DNA of 64,000 nt from positions 1-64,000 of the forward strand of contig JBLMYD010000010.1 in assembly GCA_050258095.1 (NCBI GenBank). Direction: 5' to 3'. The first letter of the stretch is position 1; each line of letters opens with the position of its first letter. The position numbers and the translations under genes are program-made. Shown here in pieces: positions 14,858 to 24,512 of this stretch. Origin of the DNA: VRUE01 sp050258095. GTDB taxonomy: Bacteria > Actinomycetota > Thermoleophilia > Solirubrobacterales > 70-9. The notes below the pieces were generated by a model, which searched no databases, was not told where the DNA came from, and was given only the letters and a program-made list of their open reading frames with translations.

Positions 14858-17569
14858 GTGAAGCGCGCCGAACGGGTCATCCCCGGATTCCTCCTGGCGA
14901 GCCTGCGCAAGGCGAGGAACGCGTTCCGCCGCGCCGGCTACGCGCGCGCCCGCTGGCCGCGGCCGTTGGGGACGCGGCCCCCCGTGCAGCTGGCGATCTG
15001 CGCGATCTTCCTCGACGAGGCTCCCTACCTGGCCGAGTGGGTGACCTTCCACCGGCTGCAGGGCGTCGAGCGCTTCTACCTCTACGACCACCTGAGCAGC
15101 GACGACTGGCGCTCGGCCCTGGCCCCCGAGATCGAGGCCGGGATCGTCGAGGTCAGCCACTGGCCCGAGGGTCAGCTGCAGGCCTACGACGACTGCCTGG
15201 CGCGCCACGGGGACGAGGTCCGCTGGATCGCGGCGATCGACGTCGACGAGTTCCTCTTCTCTCCCACCGGCAGGCCCCTGCCCGAGGTTCTGCGGCGCTT
15301 CGACACCCACCCGGCGGTCGCGGTCAACCGGCGCTTCTTCGGCACCAACGGCCACGTGCACCCCGTCGACGGCCTGGTCACCGAGAGCTACCCGATGCGG
15401 GCGCGCGACGACGACGACTCCAACGTGCTGATCAAGTCGATCGTCTACCCGAAGATGACGCTGGGCGCGCGCAGCTCGCACACCTTCCGCCTGCGCGGCA
15501 ACCCGGTCGGCGAGGACGGCCTGCCGGTCCCGACCGCGACCCGCGAACCGCCGACGGCCGACCTGCTGCGGATCAACCACTACTACGCGAAGTCCGAGGA
15601 GGAGTTCCGCAAGAAGTCGGCGACCCCGCGGGCGGACTTCGGCACGATCACCAACCGGATGGGGATACCCCCCGACGAGGTGCGCGAGGAGGCGATCCAG
15701 CAGTTCGCCGGGCGGCTGCGGGAGGCGATGGCCTCGCGCGGCGAGGGCAAGCAGGCAGCGGCCGCCGAGCCCCCCGCGCCCGGGGCGAGCGCTTCGGGCG
15801 TCGCGCGGCTGATGACGATCTCGGCCTGGATGGGCGAGATGCTCGGTCGGCGCCGCAGCTGGATCGTGGCCCTGATGGCCGGCTCGGTGCTCTCGGGGCT
15901 GACGGAAGCGGGGATCCTCGCCGTCCTCGCCCAGGTGGCGGCGGCGCTGGTCGACGGCTCGAGCAGCGTCCAGGTCGACATCGGCCCGCTCAGCGTCGAC
16001 GAGGGCCTGGGGGTGCTGCTGGGGTTGGCGTTCGGCCTCGCGCTCCTTCGCTTCGCCCTGCAGGCGCTGATCTCCTACGTGCCGTCGCGGATCGCGGCCG
16101 ACATGCAGGTGCGGCTGCGCCACGAGCTGTTCGCCGCCTACAGCCGCGCCGCCTGGGGCGTGCAGTCGCGCGACCGGGAGGGCCAGCTGCAGGAGTTCGC
16201 CACCAACCAGATCGGGCAGTCGGTCGCGGGCGTGCGAGCGGCGACGAGCCTGGTCGTCTCGATGCTCACCTTCCTCGTCCTCGTCGGCTCGGCGCTGGCC
16301 TTCAACGTCGTCGCGGCGGCGGTCGTCGTCGCCGTCGCGGGCGGCTTGTTCCTGGCGCTGCGACCGCTGAGCAACGTCGGCAGCCGCTACGGCCACGAGC
16401 TCTCGCGTGCCTCGATCGGCTATGCCCGGGGCGTCAGCGAAGCGGTCCGGCTCTCGGAGGAGACGCACGTCTTCGGGGTCGGAGACGCCCAGCGCGAGCA
16501 GCTCGACGGGCAGATCGAAGCGCTGCGGGGGCCGCTCTTCCACATGCAGCTGCTGGCGAGCCTCGTGCCGGGGATCTACCAGAGCCTGATCTACCTGTTC
16601 GTGATCGCCGCCCTCGCCGGCCTCTACGCCACCGGCGCCGGGCACGTGGCCTCGCTCGGCGCCGTCGTCCTGCTGCTGGTGCGGGCCAGCTCCTACGGCC
16701 AGCAGGCGCAGGGCTCCTACCAGTCCGTGCGCCAGTCGCTGCCGAACCTCGAACGCGTTCGCAACACGCAGCGCCGCTACGAAGCGAGCCGCGAGCACAG
16801 CGGCACGCGAGCGCTGAGCGAGCTGCGCGACCTGGCCTTCGAGGACGTCTCCTTCGAGTACGACGCCGGGCGCCCGGTCCTGCACGGCGTCAGCTTCGCG
16901 GTCGCCGCCCGCGAGACGGTCGGCATCGTCGGCCCGACCGGGGCGGGCAAGTCGACCGTGGTGCAGATCCTCCTGCGCCTGCGGGAACCGGACAGCGGTC
17001 GCTACCTGGTCAACGGCGTGCCGGCGATGGAGTTCGACGCCGACGACTGGCACCGGGCCGTCTCCTACCTGCCGCAGGAGCCGCGCCTTCTGCACGCCTC
17101 CGTCGCCGACAACATCCGCTTCTTGCGGCCGATCTCCGACCGCGAGGTCGAGCGGGCGGCGCGCCTGGCCGGCATCCACGACGAGGTCGTCGCCTGGCCT
17201 GCGGGGTACGACACGGTGATCGGTCCCCGGGCCGACGCGATCTCGGGCGGGCAGCAGCAGCGGGTCTGCCTGGCGCGCGCCCTCGCCACCCGCCCGGCGG
17301 TGCTCGTGCTCGACGAGCCGACGAGCGCCCTGGACCCCCACACCGAGCGCACGATCCAGGGCTCGCTGGCGACGTTGAAGAGCGAGCTGACCCTGTTCGT
17401 AATCGCCCATCGCATGTCGACGCTCGATATCTGCGACCGGGTGATGGTGATCGTCGACGGCAGGCTGGAGGCGTTCGACACGGCGAGCGCGCTGCACGTC
17501 AACAGCAGCTACTTCCGCACCGCCTCCGGCCTCACCGCCCCGTCGGCGGTCATCCAGGACGGCGAGTAG
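14858..17569 (+). CDS. GT92 glycosyltransferase fused to an ABC exporter half-transporter
   Basis: A single uninterrupted frame of 903 residues. Residues about 45-300 are a GT92/DUF23 enzyme: AICAIFLDEAPYLAEWVTFH, then LYDHLSSDDW and the D-x-D core AAIDVDEFLF. A Pro/Ala linker (about 297-315) leads to six hydrophobic helices (about 335-620) of an exporter-type ABC membrane domain and then an ATPase: Walker A GPTGAGKST near 691-699, signature ISGGQQQ near 794, Walker B VLVLDEP near 815 and H-loop IAHR near 848. The ABC half resembles PglK-like lipid-linked oligosaccharide flippases. GTG 14858 follows GGGAG; TTG 14807, overlapping the previous stop, is an alternative. No stop separates the halves; an internal start near ATG 15813 could also yield free transporter. 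Confidence 0.85.
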   Translation: MKRAERVIPGFLLASLRKARNAFRRAGYARARWPRPLGTRPPVQLAICAIFLDEAPYLAEWVTFHRLQGVERFYLYDHLSSDDWRSALAPEIEAGIVEVSHWPEGQLQAYDDCLARHGDEVRWIAAIDVDEFLFSPTGRPLPEVLRRFDTHPAVAVNRRFFGTNGHVHPVDGLVTESYPMRARDDDDSNVLIKSIVYPKMTLGARSSHTFRLRGNPVGEDGLPVPTATREPPTADLLRINHYYAKSEEEFRKKSATPRADFGTITNRMGIPPDEVREEAIQQFAGRLREAMASRGEGKQAAAAEPPAPGASASGVARLMTISAWMGEMLGRRRSWIVALMAGSVLSGLTEAGILAVLAQVAAALVDGSSSVQVDIGPLSVDEGLGVLLGLAFGLALLRFALQALISYVPSRIAADMQVRLRHELFAAYSRAAWGVQSRDREGQLQEFATNQIGQSVAGVRAATSLVVSMLTFLVLVGSALAFNVVAAAVVVAVAGGLFLALRPLSNVGSRYGHELSRASIGYARGVSEAVRLSEETHVFGVGDAQREQLDGQIEALRGPLFHMQLLASLVPGIYQSLIYLFVIAALAGLYATGAGHVASLGAVVLLLVRASSYGQQAQGSYQSVRQSLPNLERVRNTQRRYEASREHSGTRALSELRDLAFEDVSFEYDAGRPVLHGVSFAVAARETVGIVGPTGAGKSTVVQILLRLREPDSGRYLVNGVPAMEFDADDWHRAVSYLPQEPRLLHASVADNIRFLRPISDREVERAARLAGIHDEVVAWPAGYDTVIGPRADAISGGQQQRVCLARALATRPAVLVLDEPTSALDPHTERTIQGSLATLKSELTLFVIAHRMSTLDICDRVMVIVDGRLEAFDTASALHVNSSYFRTASGLTAPSAVIQDGE

Positions 17570-17632
17570 CCCGTCTGTCGCTTGCACTCCCCGAAGCGCG
17601 TACCCGCTTGGGGGAACGTCAAACGGGGAGCC

Positions 17633-18541
17633 TCAGCTGCGCCAGGCGGAGAGGTCGAGGCCGGTGATGCCGGCGAGGCGCCTGACGTCGGCCGCGTAGG
17701 CGGTGCTGAGGCGCCTGTAGTCGGCGGCGGCGATGGTGGGGCCGAGCGTCCGGCGCTGGAACCAGCTCCGCAGGCGCTCCTCGGCCGCCCCGGGCAAGAC
17801 TCGCGCCGTCGCCGTCGCGGCCGGTCCGAGCAGCCGCCTGGCGGCGCCGTGGGCGCGAGAGCGGGGGACCAGCGAGCGGTTCTCCCGTGCTTCGAGCTGC
17901 TCCCGGTCCTCGGTCAGGGGAGCCGGGTCGATCTCGAGGAAGGCGCTCACCCGTTCGAGCAGGCCGCGGGGGTCGCGCTGCAGGTCGTCGTGCAGCAGGA
18001 TCAGGAGCTGGTCGTCGGGGAAGGCGTCGAGGAACGGTTCGAGCTGCTCGGCGTAGAAGCCGCGCCGCAGGTAGTGCCACCACCAGGCCCAGCCGAGCTC
18101 GATCCGTTTCTCTTCGGCATCGAGCGCGTCGGCGAAGGAGAACAGCTCGCGCCCGTGCTGGACGTGCTGGAGCCAGTTCGAGTAGGCGCGGTGGGCCGGA
18201 TCGCGGAGGATGAAGACGATGCGGGCGGCGGGCGCCTCGGCGCGCAGCCGCGGGGCGGCGACCCGTGAGCGGTAGAGGTAGTCGCTGGAGGCCTCGCCGC
18301 GCAGCCGGCCGGCGCCCGCGCCGGCGAAGAGCGCCTCGTACTCGTCCCCGCCTTGCACCAGCTGGTCGAGCCAGCGGCGGTCGCCGGGGCCACTGAAGGC
18401 GAGGCGCTCGGATTCGCGCACGGCGTAGTGGCGGGGCTCCTTGTTCGGGGTGAGGAAGATATCCGGGTGGCGGTCCAGGTTGCGATACAGCCACGTCGTG
18501 CCGGCCCGGGGCGCTCCTGCGATGACGAACGATGGTGGCAT
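17633..18541 (-). CDS. Sulfotransferase (PAPS-dependent), first of four in the locus
   Basis: About 302 residues. FVIAGAPRAGTTWLYRNL is the 5'-phosphosulfate loop and RIVFILRDPAHRAYSNW the 3'-phosphate motif; KEPRHYAV resembles GlcNAc/heparan N-sulfotransferases. It should move sulfate from PAPS to a hydroxyl or amine of the glycan in the cytosol. Start taken at ATG 18541, four residues before the conserved strand; in-frame ATGs at 18577 and 18592 would add 12-17 residues and approach the divergent methyltransferase gene. No PAPS synthesis genes are in the window. Confidence 0.8.
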   Translation of the reverse strand: MPPSFVIAGAPRAGTTWLYRNLDRHPDIFLTPNKEPRHYAVRESERLAFSGPGDRRWLDQLVQGGDEYEALFAGAGAGRLRGEASSDYLYRSRVAAPRLRAEAPAARIVFILRDPAHRAYSNWLQHVQHGRELFSFADALDAEEKRIELGWAWWWHYLRRGFYAEQLEPFLDAFPDDQLLILLHDDLQRDPRGLLERVSAFLEIDPAPLTEDREQLEARENRSLVPRSRAHGAARRLLGPAATATARVLPGAAEERLRSWFQRRTLGPTIAAADYRRLSTAYAADVRRLAGITGLDLSAWRS

Positions 18542-18606
18542 GCCTCGAGCGACCGGTGGACCGCCGCCTTGCGGCATGATATCCGGGGACATGTGCCGGG
18601 TTCTCA

Positions 18607-19377
18607 ATGGCCGACGCGCTCATGGGTGAGGCGGGACAGGCGAGCAGCACCGACGTCAGCGCCTTCTACGACGAGTTCGTCGAGCGCCAGACGCGGGTCG
18701 GCGTCAACCGCCGCCACGAGGCGATCGTCGCCTGGCTGCGCCGCTTCGGATTGCGCCCGGACGACCGCGTGCTGGAGCTCGGTTGCGGGGTCGGGACCGT
18801 CACCCAGCTCGTCTCCGCGCACCTGCCGCAGGGCTCCATCCTCGGCATCGACCTGAGCCCGCGCAGCATCGAGACCGCGCGGGAGCGGCTCGCTTCCTAC
18901 GAGAACGTCCGCTTCCTCGCCGCCGACGTGGTCGCCGCCGACGTCGACGTCGGCGAGCGGTTCGACGTCGTCCTGCTCCCCGACGTGATCGAGCACATCC
19001 CGCTGGAGCTGCACGACGCGCTCTTCGCCCGGGTCGTCTCCTGGGTCAAGCCGGACGGCTACGTGCTGCTGCACTACCCCAACCCGCATCACCTCGAGTG
19101 GTGTCACGTCCACAACCCCGAGAACCTGCAGATCATCGACCAGCCGATCCACGCCGACGTGCTGCTGGCGAACGCCTACCGGCACGGCCTCTATCTCTCC
19201 TACTACGAGCGGTACTCGATCTGGATTCGCGAGGGCGACTACATCGTCGCGGTCCTCCGCCCCGGCGACGGGGTCGGCGAGTTCACGCGGCTGCCCCAGC
19301 CCCGGCCGTCGCTCTTCCGCCGCGCCAAGCGCCGCGCTAAGCGCGCCGCCCGCCGCCTGCGCGGGCGGGATCGGTGA
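18607..19377 (+). CDS. Class I SAM-dependent methyltransferase
   Basis: A 256-residue enzyme with the SAM motif VLELGCGVGTVTQL near 57-70, the acidic ribose contact GIDLSPRSIE and post-I strand DVVLLPDVIEHIPL. The very basic C-terminus (RRAKRRAKRAARRLRGRDR) may bind membrane lipids or polymer. Probably methylates a sugar of the exported glycan. Begins a run of overlapping plus-strand glycosyltransferase genes: the next starts with GTG at 19374 (GTGA overlap). Confidence 0.8.
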   Translation: MADALMGEAGQASSTDVSAFYDEFVERQTRVGVNRRHEAIVAWLRRFGLRPDDRVLELGCGVGTVTQLVSAHLPQGSILGIDLSPRSIETARERLASYENVRFLAADVVAADVDVGERFDVVLLPDVIEHIPLELHDALFARVVSWVKPDGYVLLHYPNPHHLEWCHVHNPENLQIIDQPIHADVLLANAYRHGLYLSYYERYSIWIREGDYIVAVLRPGDGVGEFTRLPQPRPSLFRRAKRRAKRAARRLRGRDR

Positions 19378-20642
19378 GCGGCCGAGAGAGCCTGTCGATG
19401 ACAGCTCGCAAGCCGGACCTGGTGCTGCTCAGCGGCCGCTTTCCCCACGGCGAGGCCGTGCTGGGCGGCGAGCTGGCGGCGATCGCCCCCCGCTTCCGGC
19501 GGGTGTTCGTCATTCCCTCTCACCCGGGGCGCCCGGGGGCGGAGACGACCGAGCTCCCGGAGAACGCCGCCGTCGCCGACCTCGGCTGGCAGCGGGGCTG
19601 GTCGCGCGCACAGAAGCAGGAGGCGCTGAGGACGCCGCAGGCGCTGCGGATCCTCGCCCGCACGCTGCGCCGCCCCTCCAACTGGCGCGCCTATGCCGGC
19701 GGCGCCCGCGCCTACCTCGACCTCCTCGCCGAGAACCTGCTCAAGGCGCGCAGCCTGGAGGCGTGGGTGGGGGAGAACGGGCTGCGCGAGGCGCTCTTCT
19801 ACGACTTCTGGTTCGAGAACAGCACGCTGGCCCTGGCGGAGCTGCGCCGGCGCGGCGCGATCCGCTGCGCGGTCGCGCGCGCACACCGCTTCGACGCTTT
19901 CGACTTCGCCGAGGCGGGCCTGCGCCGCGTCCCCTTCCGCGAGTTCAAGGCCGCGCACCTCGACGCGATCTTCCCGATCGCCGAGGACAGCGCCCGCTAC
20001 ATGCGCGAGCGAGTCGGGCGCGACGCCGGCAAGGTGCGGCTGGCGCGGCTCGGCGTGCCCTTCCCGCCCTCCTATCCCGAGCGGCCCGACGACCCGCCCC
20101 TGGTCGTCTCCTGCTCGAGCCTGATCCCACGCAAGCAGGTGCACCTGATCCCGGCGGCGCTGGCGGCCTGCGAGCGGCCGCTGCGCTGGGTGCACTTCGG
20201 CGAGGGGCCCGAGCGCTCCCGGGTCGAGGCCGCCGCCGCCTCGCTCCCCGCGGCGGTGAGCTGGGAGCTGCCGGGGCGGGTGGAGAACGAGGTAGTGCGC
20301 GGCTTCTACGCCGAGCACGGGGTCTCGGCGTTCCTCTCGCTCAGCCTCTCCGAGGGCGTGCCGGTCTCGATGATGGAGGCGCAGAGCTTCGGCGTGCCGA
20401 TCGTCTCGCTCGCGGTCGGCGGCGTGCCCGAGATCGTCGTCCCCGGCACGGGGATCCTGCTGCCGGCCGAGGCCGGCAGCACCGAGGTGGCAGTGGCGTT
20501 GGACGAGGCGATCGAGCCGGGGAGCTTCGACCGGGCGGAGGTCCGCGCCGCCTTCGCCGCCCGCTACGACGCGGCCGCCAACTACCGGGACTTCGCCGAC
20601 GCGCTGGTCGAAGTATGGTCAGAGAATGTCGCCGGCGGGTGA
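19374..20642 (+). CDS. GT4-like glycosyltransferase
   Basis: A 422-residue GT-B protein. The donor domain has SCSSLIPRKQVHLIPAAL (a variant of the usual 'GRL...KG' start), HFGEGPERSRVE, and an acidic motif EGVPVSMMEAQSFGVPIV. The N-terminal half is divergent, with FWFENSTLALAELR resembling enzymes that act on large acceptors. GTG start overlaps the methyltransferase stop, and ATG of the following GT2 gene lies 17 nt before its end, so it is in a tightly packed operon. Confidence 0.8.
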   Translation: MSGRESLSMTARKPDLVLLSGRFPHGEAVLGGELAAIAPRFRRVFVIPSHPGRPGAETTELPENAAVADLGWQRGWSRAQKQEALRTPQALRILARTLRRPSNWRAYAGGARAYLDLLAENLLKARSLEAWVGENGLREALFYDFWFENSTLALAELRRRGAIRCAVARAHRFDAFDFAEAGLRRVPFREFKAAHLDAIFPIAEDSARYMRERVGRDAGKVRLARLGVPFPPSYPERPDDPPLVVSCSSLIPRKQVHLIPAALAACERPLRWVHFGEGPERSRVEAAAASLPAAVSWELPGRVENEVVRGFYAEHGVSAFLSLSLSEGVPVSMMEAQSFGVPIVSLAVGGVPEIVVPGTGILLPAEAGSTEVAVALDEAIEPGSFDRAEVRAAFAARYDAAANYRDFADALVEVWSENVAGG

Positions 20643-21594
20643 GGCGGGGACCGCTCCGAAGGCCGGTGTGCCCGAGCCGCCCGTGACCGTGACGACCGTG
20701 CTCTACAACTCGGAGGCGTCGCTCGAGCGCTACGCGGCGGCGATCGCGCCCGCCGTCGAGCGCGGGCTCGTCCGCCTCGTCGCCGTCGACAACGCCAGCC
20801 CGGACGGGAGCGCGGAGCTGTTGAAGCGGCTGCTGCCCGGCGTCGAGCTGATCTCGAGCGCCGGCAATCTCGGCTTCGCCGGCGGCTGCAACCTGGCCTG
20901 GCCGCGGGTGGAGACCAGGTACTGGATGCTGCTCAACCCCGATGTCGAGGCCGACGCGGCCGGGATCGAGCGGCTGGTGGCGTGGATGGACGCGCACCCG
21001 AGGGTCGGGTTGGCGAGCCCCCGCCTGCGCGGCGCCGACGGCGAGGAGGAGGTCGTCGAGCGGGCGCAGGACAGCCCCGTGCGCTCGCTGGTCAGGGCGC
21101 TGCGCCTGCACGAGCTCCTGCCGCGGAGGCTGCGGTCGAGGTGGCTGCTGCCTCGCGAGCGCGAGCCGCGGGAGATCGTCGACGGCTGGATTCCGGGAGC
21201 GGCGCTGATCGCGCGCAGCGAGGCGGTCGCGGAGGTAGGACCGCTGGACGAGAGCCTGTTCATGTACGGGGAGGACCGCGAGTGGTGCTGGCGGATGGCG
21301 CGGGCGGGCTGGCAGATCGGCGTCTGCCGCGAGGTCGCGCTCGTCCACGGTCACGGGACCAGCGCCCGGGCGACCTGGGACGAGGGGGAGCGCGCCCGGC
21401 GCGAGCTCGCCGGGCAGCTCGGCGCCGCGCGAGCGATGCACGGACGCCTCTGGGCGCGTTCGTTCGCCCTGGTCGTCGGCCTGGTACAGCTCGCCAAGTC
21501 GGTCGGTCGCCCGGAGGCGGCGAAGGCCGCGCACCGGGCGCGCAGCCGCTTCTACTTCCGCTATGCCCTGCGCCAGGATCGCGGCGTGCGATGA
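20626..21594 (+). CDS. GT2-family glycosyltransferase (rhamnosyltransferase-like)
   Basis: A 322-residue GT-A enzyme: TVTTVLYNSEASLERY at the start, DNASPDGSAELL, NLGFAGGCN, then the metal-binding NPDVEAD and a WIPGAALIAR / FMYGEDREWCWR base region. This pattern is that of WbbL/RfbF-like rhamnosyltransferases. ATG overlaps the previous gene by 17 nt and its stop overlaps the next start (ATGA). Confidence 0.85.
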   Translation: MSPAGEAGTAPKAGVPEPPVTVTTVLYNSEASLERYAAAIAPAVERGLVRLVAVDNASPDGSAELLKRLLPGVELISSAGNLGFAGGCNLAWPRVETRYWMLLNPDVEADAAGIERLVAWMDAHPRVGLASPRLRGADGEEEVVERAQDSPVRSLVRALRLHELLPRRLRSRWLLPREREPREIVDGWIPGAALIARSEAVAEVGPLDESLFMYGEDREWCWRMARAGWQIGVCREVALVHGHGTSARATWDEGERARRELAGQLGAARAMHGRLWARSFALVVGLVQLAKSVGRPEAAKAAHRARSRFYFRYALRQDRGVR

Positions 21595-22502
21595 AGACGG
21601 CCTTCGTCGTCCTCGCCCACGACCGCCCGGAGCTGCTGGGGCGGCTGCTGGCGGCGCTTCGCCACCCGGATGCCCGCTTCTACCTGCACGTCGACAGGCG
21701 CGTTGCGCTGCCGCCCTTCACCGCTGCGCTGGAAAGCGCCGGCGCCGGCGAGGCGAAGCTGCTGCCCCGTCACGCGACCGCCTGGGGAAGCCCCGAGCTG
21801 GTCGACGCGGCGCTGGCGGGACTCGTCCGCGGCGTCGCCGACGGCTGCGAGTACTTCATCCTGCTCAGCGGCCGCGACTTCCCGTTGCGGCCGGTCGAGG
21901 AGATCGTCGCCTTCTGCGCCGCGGCGGGCCCGCGCAGCTATCTGGAGCACCTTCCCTTGCCGGTCGCGCGCTGGCGCCTCGGCGGCCGCGACCGCACCGA
22001 CTTCTACAGCTACACGGTGCGCGGCCGGCGCGAGACCTGCGTTCCCAGGGGCGAGGACACGAGCTTCCTCAACCGCAAAGGTCGCCTGCTGAACCAGGCG
22101 TTGAGGCTGCGTGGCATCTTCAAGCCGCCGCGTCGCTTCCCGTCCTACGCTCGCGCCTTCGGCGGCTCGCAGTGGTGGAACCTGAGCCGGCCGGCCGCCG
22201 AGCACGTCCTCGCCTTCCTCGATCGGCACCCCGACTACCGCCGCTACCACGAGCACACGCTCGCCCCCGACGAGCTCTTCTTCCAGAGCATCCTGCTCGG
22301 CACCGATTTCGCCGAGCGCCACGAGGTCGTCGACGACAGCCTGCGCTTCATGCGCTGGCCCGCCGATGCGAGCCACCCGCGCCTGCTCGGGATGGACGAC
22401 CTGCCGGCGATGCTCGAGAGCGAGGCGCTCTTCGCGCGCAAGTTCGACCCGGCCGTCGACGACGCCGTGCTCGCGCGGCTGGCCGAGCGGGTGATGGCGT
22501 GA
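21591..22502 (+). CDS. GT14 (core-2/I-branching type) N-acetylglucosaminyltransferase
   Basis: A 303-residue protein. AFVVLAHDRPELLGRLLAAL, FYLHVDRRV, YFILLSGRDFPLRP and FGGSQWWNLSR are the successive signatures of the beta-1,6-GlcNAc/xylosyl transferase family GT14, with the late acidic APDELFFQSIL. Bacterial members add branch sugars to capsules or exopolysaccharides. ATG overlaps the preceding stop; the following gene begins in a GTGA overlap. Confidence 0.85.
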   Translation: MKTAFVVLAHDRPELLGRLLAALRHPDARFYLHVDRRVALPPFTAALESAGAGEAKLLPRHATAWGSPELVDAALAGLVRGVADGCEYFILLSGRDFPLRPVEEIVAFCAAAGPRSYLEHLPLPVARWRLGGRDRTDFYSYTVRGRRETCVPRGEDTSFLNRKGRLLNQALRLRGIFKPPRRFPSYARAFGGSQWWNLSRPAAEHVLAFLDRHPDYRRYHEHTLAPDELFFQSILLGTDFAERHEVVDDSLRFMRWPADASHPRLLGMDDLPAMLESEALFARKFDPAVDDAVLARLAERVMA

Positions 22503-23488
22503 ACGGACCGCGGAGCGAGGACTACCGCGCCCTGGTCTGCATCACGACCTGCGAGCGCCCCGGCTATCTGCGGCGCTACCTGCCGCACTTCGCCCGGTTC
22601 TGCGCCGGGGACCCGCGCTTTCCGCTGCTCGTCGCGCTCGACGGCGACGACGAGGAGACGCGCCGCTTCTGCGCGGAGTGGCGGGTGCCGCTGATCCACT
22701 CGCGCGAGCGCGAGGGGGTCGGGCTCTCGAAGAACCGCGTGCTCGAGCGCTTCCCCGACTTCGACTACTACTTCTTCGTCGAGGACGACGTCGAGCTGAT
22801 CGACGGCGTCGTCTTCCCGGCTCACGTCGAGCTGGCGCAGGCGAGCGAGATCCACCACTTCTCGCTCTTCTCGGAGCGGCGGATCGGCGAGCCGGCGGGG
22901 GAATCGCGGATCGCGGGCCGGCGCGTCGCTCACTCCTTCGTCGGCAGCGCCCGGTTCAACTTCTTCACCGCCGAGGGGCTGCGCCAGGTCGGCGGCTGGC
23001 ACCCGCGCTTCGCCGAGTACCGGCGCTGGGGGCACACCGAGCACAGCTACCGCTTCTACAACGCCGGCCTGGCGCCGGCGCCGTTCAACGTCGCGACCGA
23101 GCTCTCCTACGCCTGCATCTGGCACCTGCATCCCTCCGTCACGCCGCTCAGCCTGCCGGGCGACGAAGAGGAGATAGTCGCGCCCGAGCGCGAGCTGATC
23201 GACGAGAAGCTGCGCCACGTCCCCTTGCAGACCCTCTCGCCCTACGAGCTCAACGACGTGCCGTTCGGCGAGCTCGACCGCCTCGCGGCGACGCTCGACG
23301 CGGGTGAGCGCTACCCGCTGGTCGAGGCGGCCGAGCGGCGCCACTGCCGCTCCGACTACCAGCTCTGGCGCTGCCGCTGGGCCAAGGGCCGGGGCCGCCG
23401 CGCCGCCGCGCTGCTCGCCGCGGCCTGGCAGTGGCCCTCGAACCCGATGCTGAAGCGAACGGTGAGGATGGCGCTGAGACGTGAGTAG
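22499..23488 (+). CDS. GT-A glycosyltransferase (GT2-like)
   Basis: A 329-residue GT-A protein opening with ALVCITTCERPGYLRRYL, then LLVALDGDDEETRRF and the metal motif FFVEDDVELIDG, with FTAEGLRQVGGWHPRF in the acceptor half. It is GT2-like but sits in an outlying subgroup. The C-terminal basic helix (RWAKGRGRRAAALLAAAW) may associate with the membrane. Overlaps both neighbours by 4-8 nt in the same operon. Confidence 0.75.
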   Translation: MNGPRSEDYRALVCITTCERPGYLRRYLPHFARFCAGDPRFPLLVALDGDDEETRRFCAEWRVPLIHSREREGVGLSKNRVLERFPDFDYYFFVEDDVELIDGVVFPAHVELAQASEIHHFSLFSERRIGEPAGESRIAGRRVAHSFVGSARFNFFTAEGLRQVGGWHPRFAEYRRWGHTEHSYRFYNAGLAPAPFNVATELSYACIWHLHPSVTPLSLPGDEEEIVAPERELIDEKLRHVPLQTLSPYELNDVPFGELDRLAATLDAGERYPLVEAAERRHCRSDYQLWRCRWAKGRGRRAAALLAAAWQWPSNPMLKRTVRMALRRE

Positions 23489-24509
23489 CGAGCCGCTGGT
23501 ATCGGTCGTCCTGCCCTGCTACGACGCCGAGCGCTTCCTGGCGCAGGCGCTCGAATCGCTGCTCGGCCAGACCTACGGCAGGCTCGAGGTCCTCGCCATC
23601 GACGACGGCTCGAGCGACGGCACGCCGCGCATCCTGGCAGAGCTCGCCGCTCGCGACGAGCGGATCCGGGTATTGCGCAATCCCGAGAACCAGGGGGTGA
23701 TTCGCACGCTCAACCGCGGCGTCGCAGAGGCGCGCGGCGAGCTCATCGCCCGCATGGACGCCGACGACGTGGCGGCGCCGACGCGGATCGAGCGCCAGGT
23801 CGCGGTGCTCGCCGCCCGGCCCGAGATCGACGTCGTCGGCACCGGCGTCGAGGTGGTCGACGGCGCGACCGGCCGTCGCCTCCGTCCCCGGCCGGTGCGC
23901 TGCCTCGAGCCCGGTGGGGCGCGCTTCGCCGGGCTCCTCGTCACGCCCGCGATGCACATGACGATCGCGGCGCGGGCCGAGGCGATGCGGGCTCACCCCT
24001 ACGGCGGCACCCGGGAGAGCCTGCACACCGAGGACTACGAGATGCTCGCCCGCATGCTCGCCGACGGTGCCGGCATCTGCAACATCGACGAGCCGCTGGT
24101 GAGGGTGCGCGTCGACCCCGGCAGCGTCTCGGCACGGCACGAGGGGGTGCAGGTGGAGAACTTCGTCCGCTGCGCGGCGCGGCACCTCGAGCGGACGCTC
24201 GGCGTGCGGCCCGAGCCGGGGGCGCAGCGGGTCCTGGTCAACCGGATCGACGCGACGGTCGGAGCGGGCGATCTGCGCGAGGGGCTGCGCTGGCTCGACC
24301 GCATCGAACGGGAGTTCCTGCGGCGCGAGCCCGACGCGGTCGCCGATGTCCGCCGGGCCGCCGACCTGCAGCGGGCCGACATCCTCGTCCAGGCTGCGCT
24401 CAGGGGCAGGCCCGGCGTGCGCCTCGCGGCGGGGCCGCTGGCGCTGCGCTACGGCCATCGCCTGCTCTCGCCGCCGGCTCGTCGTTATCTGGTCGGCAAG
24501 CTGCGCTGA
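23481..24509 (+). CDS. GT2-family glycosyltransferase
   Basis: A 342-residue inverting GT-A enzyme: VSVVLPCYDAERFLAQALES, then AIDDGSSDGTPRIL, NQGVIRTLNRGV and the D-x-D region ARMDADDVAAP. C-terminal region LHTEDYEMLARML supplies the usual E-D catalytic pair. Last gene of the seven-gene run that starts with the methyltransferase (18607); the convergent sulfotransferase gene ends 3 nt away. Confidence 0.85.
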   Translation: MSSEPLVSVVLPCYDAERFLAQALESLLGQTYGRLEVLAIDDGSSDGTPRILAELAARDERIRVLRNPENQGVIRTLNRGVAEARGELIARMDADDVAAPTRIERQVAVLAARPEIDVVGTGVEVVDGATGRRLRPRPVRCLEPGGARFAGLLVTPAMHMTIAARAEAMRAHPYGGTRESLHTEDYEMLARMLADGAGICNIDEPLVRVRVDPGSVSARHEGVQVENFVRCAARHLERTLGVRPEPGAQRVLVNRIDATVGAGDLREGLRWLDRIEREFLRREPDAVADVRRAADLQRADILVQAALRGRPGVRLAAGPLALRYGHRLLSPPARRYLVGKLR

Positions 24510-24512
24510 GGC

